DNA from: Saccharomycodes ludwigii | Taxonomy: Eukaryota; Ascomycota; Saccharomycetes; Saccharomycodales; Saccharomycodaceae | DNA length: 64,000 nucleotides | Direction of reading: 5' to 3' | NCBI RefSeq assembly: GCF_020623625.1 | Contig: NC_060204.1 | Location: forward strand, 1,342,501 to 1,406,500 | Shown here: piece by piece, positions 49,624-60,765 of the stretch | Numbering within the stretch: position 1 is the first letter of the stretch | Layout of the letters: every line of letters starts with the position of its first letter | Position numbers and translations under genes: made by a program | Notes under the pieces: model-generated | Seen by the model: only the letters and a program-made list of their open reading frames with translations | What the model was told of the DNA's origin: nothing | Database searches by the model: none

Positions 49624-52600
49624 ATGATGGCATCCATAAAGCAGGGAAAAATATCTCTAACTTGGTCCTTGCTCACTTTATTTTTTACTTTGGCTACAAG
49701 AAATGTATATGCTACTACTGTAACTGAAGACGATGCAGGCGGATGTATCCCAACTGTTTTTGAAAGGTCTGCAGAGAAAATGGGGTTTCATGTCCAATTT
49801 TATCACTACAACTTTTTATCTTACAATGCTAAAACTAATACTGGTGTTCCAGATTTGAAAACATATGTGAGTTCTGAATATATTAATGGCGGTTTCGCTG
49901 ATTATGGTATGTTTGGTGAAACCTACTCTGCCACAAATTTGAGTTTTAAGTTTGTTCCTAACGATGTTTATAAGGCTCTTCAAAAAGCAACTTTACCACC
50001 TGGGTTCGCTTATTCAGAACCTTTTTATCTTACAAATTGGACTTTCCTGGCAACTGGTTACTTTGTTCCACCAACCACTGGTGTCTATAAAATAGGCATA
50101 GAGTACATTGATGATTTAGGTATTGTATCTTTTGGTGCTAATTCTGCATTTGAGTGTTGTTTACAGCATTCTACCTCGACTACTCCACAATCTTATCAAA
50201 TTAGTTCTTTATGGTCATCGAGTGGCCCATCGGGAGTAAATGAAGTTTCTGTAACGTTAAATGCTGGTATTTACTACCCATTGAGAATATTTTATGTTAA
50301 TCGTCAAAATATCGCTGGGATGAATTTTGGTTACACAGATCCAGATGGTGTTTATCACAACCATTGGTCCGAAGTTATTTATAATTTTAAGGATAGTGAT
50401 GCAAGTTGTGATGCTCCAAGTGGAAATTCAACAACATATATCCCATGGACTGGATCCGTTACATCTACTATTGGTACATCAGTTTTCACTACTACTGGTA
50501 CTGATGGTATTCCAACTACCTCTACGATTTACACAGTTGAGACTCCAGAACATAACGGTGCTACTACCACTTACACTCCATGGACTGGATCTGTTACTTC
50601 TACTATTGGTACATCAGTTTTCACTACTGCTGGTACTGATGGTATTCCAACTACCTCTACGATTTACACAGTTGAGACTCCAGAACATAACGGTGCTACT
50701 ACCACTTACACTCCATGGACTGGATCTGTTACTTCTACTATTGGTACTAGTGTAACTACCAGCATTGGATCTGATGGTATTCCAACAACCTCTACGATTT
50801 ACACAGTTGAAACACCAGAGCATAACGGTGCTACTACCACTTATACACCATGGACTGGATCTGTTACTTCTACTATTGGTACTAGTGTAACTACCAGCAT
50901 TGGATCTGATGGTATTCCAACAACCTCTACGATTTACACAGTTGAAACACCAGAGCATAACGGTGCTACTACCACTTATACACCATGGACTGGATCCTTT
51001 ACTTCTACTATTGGTACATCAGTTTTCACTACTACTGGTACTGATGGTATTCCAACTACCTCTACGATTTACACAGTTGAGACTCCAGAACATAACGGTG
51101 CTACTACCACTTACACTCCATGGACTGGATCTGTTACTTCTACTATTGGTACTAGTGTAACTACCAGCATTGGATCTGATGGTATTCCAACAACCTCTAC
51201 GATTTACACAGTTGAAACACCAGAACATAACGGTGCTACTACCACTTACACTCCATGGACTGGATCTGTTACTTCTACTATTGGTACTAGTGTAACTACC
51301 AGCATTGGATCTGATGGTATTCCAACAACCTCTACGATTTACACAGTTGAAACACCAGAGCATAACGGTGCTACTACCACTTATACACCATGGACTGGAT
51401 CTGTTACTTCTACAATTGGTACATCAGTTTTCACTACTACTGGTACTGATGGTATTCCAACTACCTCTACGATTTACACAGTTGAAACACCAGAACATAA
51501 CGGTGCTACTACCACTTACACTCCATGGACTGGATCTGTTACTTCTACTATTGGTACTAGTGTAACTACCAGCATTGGATCTGATGGTATTCCAACAACC
51601 TCTACGATTTACACAGTTGAAACACCAGAGCATAACGGTGCTACTACCACTTATACACCATGGACTGGATCTGTTACTTCTACAATTGGTACATCAGTTT
51701 TCACTACTACTGGTACTGATGGTATTCCAACTACCTCTACGATTTACACAGTTGAGACTCCAGAACATAACGGTGCTACTACCACTTATACACCATGGAC
51801 TGGATCTGTTACTTCTACAATTGGTACATCAGTTTTCACTACTACTGGTACTGATGGTATTCCAACTACCTCTACGATTTACACAGTTGAGACTCCAGAA
51901 CATAACGATGCTACTACCACTTACACTCCATGGACTGGATCTGTTACTTCTACTATTGGTACATCAGTTTTCACCACTACTGGTACTGATGGTATTCCAA
52001 CTACCTCTACGATTTACACAGTTGAAACACCGGAGAACCATGCTATTAGTACTACATTCACCTCTTGGGGTGGTGCTTACACTTCAACTTATTCCACTAA
52101 CATTTTCACTGTTACTGGCTCTAATGGATTGTCTACCACTTCCACTATTCTTTACGTTGAAACACCAGGATTTGGTTATTTCAATACTACGAGTTCTAAA
52201 TCTTCGCCATTTACTACTCTTCCAGGTACTACTAACACTCAGACATCTACAAACCCAAGTGAAGGTAGATCCGCATCAGAAACCTTTACTACCCCAGTTT
52301 CAGGTATCACCTCTACCTCTGAAAGTGTTATTCCAGTTAAACCAACTACTGAAACACCTGGATTGCCTTCTAGTGTTACAAGAACTACTGTGATTGTTAC
52401 ATCTGGCAGAACTATAACCTCGACTGTTGTCACATGCGATGCTACTACCACCACTGTTCCAAACAATAACAACAACAATAATAGTGGTTCTAACAATTCC
52501 GGTTCCGAAGTTTATTCTGTTAGTTCTGAGACTTCCAATACACCAGTTACTGTTACTAAGACTAGTGTGTACACTACATCTGGTAGTACCATTACTGCTA

Positions 52601-53445
52601 TTATCACCTCCACTATTGTTCCAAATAACAACAACAACAACGGTGGATCTGGTAGTTCTGAAACCACTAATACACCAGTCACTGTTACCAAGACTAGTGT
52701 ATTCACTACTTCGGGTAGTACCATTACTGCTACTATCACCTCTACTATTGTTCCAAACAACAACAACAACGGTGGATCTGGTAATTCCGAAACTGCTAAT
52801 ACACCAGTTACTGTTACCAAGACTAGTGTGTACACTACTTCCGGTAGTACCATCACATCTGTTATTACATCAACTATTGTTCCAAACAACAACAATAACA
52901 ATGGTGGATCTGGTAGTTCTGAGACTGCTAATACACCAGTTACTGTTACTAAGACTAGTGTGTACACTACTTCAGGTAGTGCCATTACTGCTACTATCAC
53001 ATCAACTATTGTTCCAAACAACAACAATAACAATGGTGGATCTGGTAGTTCCGAAACTGCTAATACACCAGTTACTGTTACCAAGACTAGTGTGTACACT
53101 ACTTCCGGTAGTACTATCACATCTGTTATTACATCTACTATTGTTCCAAACAATAATAATGAAAACGGATCAGGTTCTCCAGGCAATGCTAGTGAATATT
53201 TCGAGACTATTTCTTCTGGTTCTGTTTACACTAGTGTTACCAAAACTACATCTAATGGGAAATTAATTACTACTACTATTCAATCGGAAATTGTTTCTAG
53301 CACACCCGCTATTGAAGTCCAAAGTATTCAATCTCAAACTACTTTACCTGTTGTTTCAATTTATCAAGCTGGTGCTTCTTCTAATGGATTATCTGCTTTC
53401 AAAATGTTTTTTACATTATTTGTCTTATTTTTCAGTATATTCTGA
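49624..53445 (+). CDS. Flo1-type flocculin: PA14 adhesin with tandem Thr-rich repeats and GPI signal
   Basis: The open frame extends upstream to a TTG, but the first ATG is at 49624 (ATGATGGCATCC), giving 1,273 residues. The N-terminus is a signal peptide (ISLTWSLLTLFFTLATRNVYA). A PA14/Flo5-like lectin domain spans about residues 45-265 with the calcium/mannose-binding adjacent aspartates in YIDDLGIVSFG and paired cysteines. Thirteen 45-residue repeats follow (TTYTPWTGSVTSTIG type, as in Flo1), then a Ser/Thr stalk and five 44-residue NTPVTVTKTSVYTTSGS repeats separated by Asn/Gly/Ser linkers. The C-terminus (LSAFKMFFTLFVLFFSIF) is a GPI-attachment signal. This family binds mannose on neighbouring cells and is heavily O-mannosylated. 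It is the only intact member in the window. Confidence 0.93.
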   Translation: MMASIKQGKISLTWSLLTLFFTLATRNVYATTVTEDDAGGCIPTVFERSAEKMGFHVQFYHYNFLSYNAKTNTGVPDLKTYVSSEYINGGFADYGMFGETYSATNLSFKFVPNDVYKALQKATLPPGFAYSEPFYLTNWTFLATGYFVPPTTGVYKIGIEYIDDLGIVSFGANSAFECCLQHSTSTTPQSYQISSLWSSSGPSGVNEVSVTLNAGIYYPLRIFYVNRQNIAGMNFGYTDPDGVYHNHWSEVIYNFKDSDASCDAPSGNSTTYIPWTGSVTSTIGTSVFTTTGTDGIPTTSTIYTVETPEHNGATTTYTPWTGSVTSTIGTSVFTTAGTDGIPTTSTIYTVETPEHNGATTTYTPWTGSVTSTIGTSVTTSIGSDGIPTTSTIYTVETPEHNGATTTYTPWTGSVTSTIGTSVTTSIGSDGIPTTSTIYTVETPEHNGATTTYTPWTGSFTSTIGTSVFTTTGTDGIPTTSTIYTVETPEHNGATTTYTPWTGSVTSTIGTSVTTSIGSDGIPTTSTIYTVETPEHNGATTTYTPWTGSVTSTIGTSVTTSIGSDGIPTTSTIYTVETPEHNGATTTYTPWTGSVTSTIGTSVFTTTGTDGIPTTSTIYTVETPEHNGATTTYTPWTGSVTSTIGTSVTTSIGSDGIPTTSTIYTVETPEHNGATTTYTPWTGSVTSTIGTSVFTTTGTDGIPTTSTIYTVETPEHNGATTTYTPWTGSVTSTIGTSVFTTTGTDGIPTTSTIYTVETPEHNDATTTYTPWTGSVTSTIGTSVFTTTGTDGIPTTSTIYTVETPENHAISTTFTSWGGAYTSTYSTNIFTVTGSNGLSTTSTILYVETPGFGYFNTTSSKSSPFTTLPGTTNTQTSTNPSEGRSASETFTTPVSGITSTSESVIPVKPTTETPGLPSSVTRTTVIVTSGRTITSTVVTCDATTTTVPNNNNNNNSGSNNSGSEVYSVSSETSNTPVTVTKTSVYTTSGSTITAIITSTIVPNNNNNNGGSGSSETTNTPVTVTKTSVFTTSGSTITATITSTIVPNNNNNGGSGNSETANTPVTVTKTSVYTTSGSTITSVITSTIVPNNNNNNGGSGSSETANTPVTVTKTSVYTTSGSAITATITSTIVPNNNNNNGGSGSSETANTPVTVTKTSVYTTSGSTITSVITSTIVPNNNNENGSGSPGNASEYFETISSGSVYTSVTKTTSNGKLITTTIQSEIVSSTPAIEVQSIQSQTTLPVVSIYQAGASSNGLSAFKMFFTLFVLFFSIF
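50431..52185 (+). repeat. Flocculin 135-bp tandem repeats (12 units plus one diverged)
   Basis: Twelve exact-length 135-bp units start at 50431, and a diverged 13th starts at 52051. Two unit subtypes differ in one block: SVFTTTGTDG (A) and SVTTSIGSDG (B). The order is A A B B A B B A B A A A. Identity within a subtype is very high, so recent homogenisation is likely. Confidence 0.97.
52540..53160 (+). repeat. Flocculin C-terminal repeats (five units of about 130 bp)
   Basis: Five copies of a unit coding TPVTVTKTSVYTTSGS, then TSTIVP and an Asn4-6-Gly-Gly-Ser-Gly linker. A more diverged relative (VTRTTVIVTSGRTITS) precedes them. Linker length varies by one Asn between copies. Confidence 0.93.
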
Positions 53446-53739
53446 CCTTTTAATGTTTATTTTTTAATACCCGTTTTATTTACACACACTGATCCTCTCA
53501 GTTTTTGCTTAATTTTTGTCTTTACGACGCATTTTTCAAAATAGTTTATTTTTTTGTTTTTATTATCGTTCATAATTCATATACGTTAGGATAAATGACC
53601 ATTTATATATAAGCTCAATCTAGGGCATTCGAGAAAGTAATTGAAACATGTTTATGTAGTATATATTATTGTTATAAAATCCAAATTAAAAAGTTTCTAT
53701 TTTATTGCGATTTTCCACATTGAATTTTTTTTATTTTAA
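53446..53739. other. Flocculin 3' flank, unique part
   Basis: About 290 bp of AT-rich 3' flank of the intact flocculin that does not match the flank of the broken copy at 62297-62569 beyond low complexity. No gene. Confidence 0.4.
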
Positions 53740-53770
53740 CTTTTTCTCTGTTATTGAGTCCAAAAGTTTC

Positions 53771-53801
<31 letters not shown>

Positions 53802-54676
53802 GAAGTGTCTTAAATTATAAAGAGCAAGATAGATCTATTTTTTTGGAAATAAATACTCGATTAATGAGATAATTTATGTTGTGCATTTTAAACCAATAAT
53901 TCCAAACTTATAAGTCTGCTTAGATTCTATATAATCGATGTTTATTTGTAACATGATTGGTGATAAAGTTTCCCTTCATATATATTATTCTTTAGTTATC
54001 AGGCTCTATGTTTTTTATTATTTTATAAATCAGGTATTTGTTAATAATTAGTTTATATAAGTGCTTGCTTTATCACAATGTATAATCATAAGTTTATATC
54101 GAAAGACGAGTGTGAATATGCAGCAATATGCATTCCTTGTCAACAGAGTACTTGTTATATTTCATCAACTTTAGCGTATATTAAAGGAAAAAACATACAA
54201 GTCGAAATCTTGCAATATAGATAGAAATTTGAAAACAATATTGAATGGTATTTGATTCATTGTGTATGTCTAATTGAGATGTTGTGATTCATTCATTTTG
54301 AGTTTGCTGCTATTTAGTGTTAATTAACAAAAATAAACTTCATTCTTTACATATAATGAATTGTAACATAATCCATAAAACAAAACAAACTTGTTATTGG
54401 AAACTAGTCTTAAGTTTATTCATTGGGTTTTATCACATCTATTATCCTTGTTGCAATATGTAATATTAAACCACTTAGTTTTTAGTTCTCGTTGCTTCAT
54501 ATGTTATCTGAATGCTTGGAATTATTTATGGTCTTGATAGTTACAATGACATAGTTTCTCTGGTGAATTTATAAAATATGTTGGGTGAAAACTTGGTGCA
54601 TTTCTAACTCTCCATAACTCTTGAAATAACTCGTGTTTAAATGCGATTTCATTTTCTGTATTTTATGTTAGATAAC
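53740..54676. repeat. Duplicated subtelomeric block, copy 1 (about 935 bp)
   Basis: Direct-repeat partner of 62570-63498, with only scattered substitutions, for example around aacatgattggtgataaag and the final tagataac. It lies downstream of the intact flocculin as its partner lies downstream of the broken one. It has an (AAT)n run near 53775-53798 that the other copy largely lacks. Similarity ends abruptly at 54676, exactly where an LTR-like sequence begins. Confidence 0.9.
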
Positions 54677-55488
54677 TGTTAGAATAATTTGTTGTTCGGG
54701 TTATTACCCGAAGTTGAATTATTTGTTGGGGCATACGCCCACCGTATAAAATGCGAACTCGCTGCAAGACAATTGCTAGCGATGCGCATATTAATAATAT
54801 CGAAGATAAGAATGAAATATAAATAACATCTATATAAATATATATGAAACACCAAGCACAACCCATAGAAAGGACATATAAAGAATGTCTACCTCAAGAA
54901 GTAAAGTAATAAATGAGTCAACCACAAAAAGTGCTACGCTCATACAAAGCAGATCATGATAACACTACTAAGATGAAACAACAATAAACAAGTTATAGTA
55001 ATAGAAAGGTAGAGATTAACTACTCGACCAAGAGGGGTAATAACCTCAAGATAATTTATAAAATAATATATCAATGATAATAATAGATTAAGTTCGATCA
55101 TTGATATAACCAGAAAGGTATATAAAGGATTAGTTTCCAACCTTTCACAACAAGACATTAGTTTGTCAGGTAATTCGTTATCCCTATATAACTATTAGTT
55201 TAGCTTATATAGAAAGGGGAAGAAGAACCAGAGATATAGAGAGATATAGATATACACACATAGATATAATAAATATACGATCATATATATATATGATCAA
55301 GGGCCCAATAATACAAAACTAGAAAGTAAACATCTTATAATAATGAGTGAAGAATCTAATATAGAAGTTCCAATGGAACAGAGAAATAATCCAACTTCGG
55401 GTAATAACCCGAACCACGAATATTCCCAACAGCTAGCAATGGTCTTGCAGCGATTTCGCATTTCATACGGTGGGCGTATGCCTTAACA
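54677..55488. mobile_element. LTR-like fossil (possible Ty-type retroelement remnant)
   Basis: The block starts with TGTTAGAATA precisely where the flanking duplication is interrupted and ends with TTAACA, so it has the TG...CA ends usual for yeast LTRs. Two hairpin modules (around CGGGTTATTACCCG and GGGCATACGCCC) occur near the left end and again, inverted and in permuted order, near the right end (54694-54780 versus 55386-55488). Several TATA-like sites lie between. It looks like nested or fused LTR ends, broken, with no convincing reverse transcriptase. I could not find a target-site duplication. The family is unknown. Confidence 0.35.
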
Positions 55489-56848
55489 ATTTCAGTTTGT
55501 CTTTTTTATTGGATTACTGCATCAACAACAAGACTTTAACGTTATTATTTAACAGAATGGTATAACCAACATGTAATGCATATGCCAAGGACAAAACAAG
55601 GATAAAAATGGGTTGAAACATCTGCAATGACAACACTTGTGGGAACTTATAACTGCACCAGGCTACCATATAATTTGATCAAAAAACATATATTAGAAAA
55701 ACCATACCCTTGTAACAACGGGTAGCGCACTTACTTCTAATAAATCACCTAACAGAAATAAACCAGGAACAAATAACAGATTTTAATGATAAAAGTAATG
55801 GTTAGTTTTTTTTACTATGCTTCACTTTTTTTTTTTTATTCCAACTAGCACAATAGTAGATGTTGTAAAATCAAGTGGATATGTTAAATTAGGCTTAGAT
55901 CAGATTTTTATTAATACTAATGATAATTTAAATTTTATTTTATTTAGCATCGAGCGACAAATAAACTAAAAATACTGAATTGTGTTACCTCATTTAAAAT
56001 TGTAAAGTGGATAAAGTATTGAAAACTATAATTAGTGGTTTCCAATGTTATTTTTAAACGCATCCCTATCCTTGGACGTTTAAGAACTGCATTCTCCCTT
56101 TTAGTATGCTCAACAATTTGTTAAATGTGATAACCACTTTATTAAAAAAAACGATGTTACAAGATATCATAATTTGTATTCGGCTGTAAAAATAGAAAAG
56201 GGAAACAATAAGGAATTAGCAACTCTACACATGCCAATATCAACAACCAATCAATACTTGTAACAATAAAAAATAAAAAATTGGTTGACAATAAAGGATA
56301 AAATATGTCGATTAAACAAAAAGTAAAAATGGATATGAGAATTAATTAGTGGTTCTTGTTATAAAATAAAAATGATTTTGTCTGGTATAAGCAGACTTTA
56401 TAGTTTGTAATTTTTCGTTTAAAGCATACACAGGAGTTATATACCACAAACTTATCTCCTCCTTAAGTGAATGGACTTATATTGTTTTTCATAGTTTTAA
56501 ATATTTCGTTCATTTGTTAATTGAAGGTTAAGATTATAATTAGATCGATGTTTATGTGAAAGAAAAGTTATTTTTGAGCCTACAAAGAAAAAAGAATCAA
56601 TTCAAAATTAAAAAAAGAAACCATAAAATAAAATAAAAAAAACTTTTTATTAAAAACAAAAACAGCTTAGTTTACAAAAACTTAGTTATTTTAAAAATAT
56701 AAAATACGAGCTTTAAAATAGGAAGATAAAAAATATCAAATTTGGATGGAATAAAGACAAAAAAAAAAATGACGAACTTAAAATTTTATAAAAAAAAAAT
56801 TTGATCTAAAGTAATTATATCATATTGATAAGAAGGTAAGCACGAGAC
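55489..56848. other. Gene-free subtelomere-like DNA
   Basis: 1,360 bp, AT-rich, with no recognisable gene. The part at about 55540-55790 is slightly richer in GC than its surroundings and may be decayed sequence, but I cannot identify it. The last 110 bp shares the 3' UTR-like pattern ttttaagttcgtca (minus strand) with the broken flocculin at 62297. Confidence 0.4.
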
Positions 56849-57270
56849 TTACAAGAAATTGCAAAATAAAACAAATAAAGTGAAAAACATCTTGAAAGTG
56901 GGCATTCTATTTGAAACAGCGCCATCATGGGAAGTAGAAATTAATCCACTAGATGCTGGTTGAGATTGAATACTTTGAACTTCAATAGCAGCTGTGCTAG
57001 AAACAGTTTGTGATTGGATAGTAGTAGTAATAACTTTCCTACCTGATGTGGTCTTGGTACCAGTGGTGTAAACAGAACCGGAAGAAATAGTGCCAACATA
57101 TTCACTAGCATTGCCTGGAGAACCTGATCCGTTTTCATTATTATTGTTTGGAACAATAGTGGATGTAATAACAGATGTGATGGTACTTCCAGATATTGTA
57201 AACACACTAGTCTTAGTAACAGTAACTGGGACAACTGGAAATAACAAGGGTTTCAGAACTAGTAACTTGA
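56849..57270 (-). pseudogene. Flocculin 3' fragment, inverted
   Basis: The minus strand encodes only the end of a flocculin: one VTVTKTSVFTISGSTITS repeat, an Asn/Gly/Ser linker, the stalk (GSGSPGNASEYVGTISSG, TAAIEVQSIQSQPASSG) and a GPI-like tail (FKMFFTLFVLFCNFL). The PA14 domain, signal peptide and first repeat array are missing. Similarity fades near 57270, where the sequence decays. It is closer to the broken copy at 60766-62296 than to the intact gene in its last 60 residues. It is in opposite orientation to both, so it is a relic of a rearrangement. Confidence 0.88.
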
Positions 57271-60200
57271 ATCGACAGATACATGGTTTTTATTGTGCTT
57301 TGGAATATTGGTATTACCATTGTATCAAACCACAATGTTGGAAGTTATAGTTTTTTAAAACTTAACAGTGTCAGTAGTTTTTATAACATAATACGTCTAT
57401 AATGTTTAAGTGTTAGTGATATATTCATAATCTTGACAAGAAAAATCTTTTTTATCAAATATATAAAAGCAATTGATGAAGTTATTATCCAAACTTTCAT
57501 TTTTTGTAGAGCTACTTTAAAGTGTAAACATCTCTTTGTTAACATCTTGGAAAATACACTTTTTAATTAATGGTAGGTTTAAAAACTGAACTTTTTGTCT
57601 TTTGATACATCAGTTTTTTGTTTTAAATGAAAAAAAAAAAAAAAAAAACATGGTGCTATTTTACTGAAAAAAATCTAATAGTAATTTAATCTGATAATAA
57701 ATCAGTCGAGTCATCAGAATTCCTTGTTGTAGGTTCTAACTGTATAATTTTAAAAATAAAAAAGCTAGGAGCAAATCACATCATAAAATTGGTAAAACTT
57801 GATTATGCGGATGAAACCGGATCTAAAGTGTTATTATACTCTTAATCTTCATTTTTTTGTTTGCATTTTATAGCATGATTTTATTTTTGATCAAGCAATA
57901 TCAGTTCCTGAATCATCGATAAATGAATCCAAGTAGATAACTTTTTAACAAGACTTAACTACCGATGATTCGTTATCAGATTCTTATCTTGATAAATTTT
58001 ATGTAAAAAAACTTTCAGGATTCAAGATCCTCCATAGTCGAAGCATAAGTATAATTTGCTTATTAATACAGTTCCCAATTTGGTAGTTGATCCCAGCAAC
58101 ATTTCTATATTTGGAATTTGGTCCCAACAGCATGTGTTATTTCAAATACGAAAATGGGTTAATCATCATATGTTTTTTTTTTCATTTTACTTATATCTAT
58201 CTATATTTGATGAATTTTTTTTATTAGTGTTATTGGCTAAAAATAATTTGCTTTAGGAATTATCCAATCTTAAATGTTTTTATAATATATGTATTAACGA
58301 ATTAAGTGTGATTATATCATTACGTTCGTTTGATATTATTTACTTTTAACCCACAATCTATCTTCATTTAATAAAATTTGATGATAACTTTTTTTTCGTT
58401 CTCCTTGATGAAAATGATTTTGAGTACAAAAAACTAGTCCTTTAAAATTTCGGACTACAGCATTATCCGATAGTTCGTGTAAAATGATATTAATTTGTAG
58501 TTTAGAAAAAAAAATAATATTTAAATTATGAAATTCTAATATGGACTTATACACCAATCACGTTTAACCTTAGTTGATTTAGTTTTTCAAGTGTGCTGTG
58601 CAATTCATTTTTATGGTTTTTTGTCTAGCCTGGTTATAAATCTTATTATAGTTATTTTTTCTTTATATTTGAGAATGCAATAATCTAATCAATACATACA
58701 CTTATATTTTGAAGGGCTAAGTAATATATTTGGTGAATAAATTTTCACCACACAATCTTATATTTCATCTCTGTATAAATTCCCGTAAATCATTAATATA
58801 TAAGTGGTTTTATCAATAAAAAAAAAAAAAAAAAAAAAAATAAAAATAGTATCAAGCTTTATTAATCGCTTTATTTTCTATTGTTCTACAAAATACGTAA
58901 ATAAATAATCTTAACCAAAGTATTTTTAAAAGAAGGTTAGCTCGCGTCTTAAATATCCGCGTCTGAAAAGATTTGTTATTTATTAATCCGGATCTTTTCC
59001 CCCTTTTTTTCAACAAATATTAAAAAGATAACAATTACAAAAAATATCACTTCGTATAAAATAACTTTTTGGGTTTTTGTGCTATTTTAAATCATATCAA
59101 TAATTTTACTCATATATATAATAAATAATTAAAAGTTTCCTGCTATAACAAAGCTGCACAAACCATCTTGCCTTTTTTATTTTTTCCACTTCAAGCAGAT
59201 CCATAAATCTTTATTACTAAAATAGATTAACTGTCTCAACTCGGAAAATATTAAAATATAATCACATTTACTGTAGCACAAATTAAGATATCTATTGTAA
59301 CTAGTAGCAATTTTTTGTTTTATTATCTATTTTCAGAAAATCCAGATCTTTGACCTTTGTTGGTTAAATATCTAATGGAATTAGTACTAATAATTTGTTG
59401 CTTTATTTAATCTAGGCAACCGCATATCTTTGAAATAAGATGTATATAATATATAGTGTAATGAATATCAACTATTTATTTTATTGTGTATTTAGAAGAA
59501 AATTATCTTTATTATCTTTATATATTTGGTTATTATTTCAAACATTTTGTAAAGATTTAGTTATTTTTCAAAAAAAATAAAATCAACAACATTTTTTTTT
59601 TTTTTTTTTTTTTTTTTAGTGAATTGAATCACACAAAATTTTTTTATGCATAAGCTTTTTCCTTCTATTATAGTTTATTATTAGTCAATTCCTATGGATA
59701 TAAAAATATTATCACATTTTATCCCCAGATGGAATACCCTCCACTTTAATAAAAAAATCTAAGTGGTTGGTTATATTGCAAAGCACGATAATATTCACTT
59801 TAATACAAACATTGGCAATTGTTCTCATTCGTATAAACTTAAAAAAAAAGAGTTATCAGATATGCTAACTATTTACGACAATAAAATTTGTGTGGACAAA
59901 AAAAAAAATTAAAAACAACATATACAAACATTAAATTTTACGAAAAACTTTTTTTCTTTTTTTTTTTATCTTAAGCTAAAATATATTAATTGTAAAATTT
60001 TAAATAAAAAAAATTGGAAATAATTTTTATTTTCTCGACGTTATTTTTCAATTAGGTTTTTATCCAATGTTAATCTTCTAGTTTGTGATATATCCTTTTT
60101 TAAGATGATAATGTACAAAAATATTTTTTTTGAAGAATAATTTAGTAATAAATATAAAATGTTCATTGTATTATATTTTTTAAGTGGACGAAAAAAAAAT

Positions 60201-60765
60201 ATTTAGGTGCATTGTTTAAAATATAACCCTGTAATTAATATAAACTGTTCGTTATACTATGTATTTTATCCAAAGAAAAGTCATTTTCGGATATTAGTTG
60301 TAAAATATTCTTGTCAATAAAATATATTTAGTTATTTTTTTCTAATTTATGTAAACTATTTTTTTTTGTATAACATAGTTTGTAAGATGTCTCATAATAT
60401 TTATCATATAAAATTTAATTTAGTATATTTCTTTAAGATAAAAAATTATGTAGAATATTAAATCTATAATTTTATTGCTTTTATTTTAGCAAATTTTCAA
60501 AAGCTTTAACAAAATTAATGAGCAATATTGTTAAAAATTTTGCTCACAAAGAAATATTCATTATAAAAATAAAAAAAAAAAGATTATTAAAGTTAGTTTA
60601 TAATCACAAAAAAATTATTCTTAAGGTTTAAAGAAATTTAACAAAATTTATATAAAAAGAAGCATTTTTCAGTAAAAATTTAAATTTTATAATATTCCTT
60701 TTATTTTATTTTTTTAATATATAAAAAAAAAAAAAAAAAAACAGAGTAATTTATATTTAGCGATA
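57271..60765. other. Gene-free, very AT-rich subtelomere-like DNA
   Basis: About 3.5 kb with no credible gene. Composition is even more AT-rich than the rest of the window, with an A-tract at about 58820-58840, a T-tract at 59592-59618 and a small GC-richer patch at 58940-58995 (gctcgcgtc, atccgcgtc, atccggat). Short frames here have no recognisable similarity. The region is upstream of the broken flocculin, so it may be an old promoter. Confidence 0.45.

Noticed and set aside
50327-53266. Many long frames on both strands across the flocculin repeats
   Set aside because: They are shadows. A repeat unit of 135 bp (a multiple of three) without stops in other frames gives long open frames automatically.
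54078-54224. A 48-codon frame (MYNHKFISKDE...) present in both copies of the 930-bp duplication
   Set aside because: The second copy differs by mostly amino-acid-changing substitutions (His/Tyr, Phe/Leu, Glu/Lys, Gln/Arg, Tyr/His, Gly/Arg) and an earlier stop. This is the pattern of non-coding DNA rather than a conserved small protein.
55343-55486. A 47-codon frame in the LTR-like fossil, ending in LQRFRISYGGRMP, with a similar reading on the minus strand at 54663-54790
   Set aside because: The shared peptide comes from the inverted repeat itself, so recurrence is not evidence of protein conservation. No known element protein was recognised.
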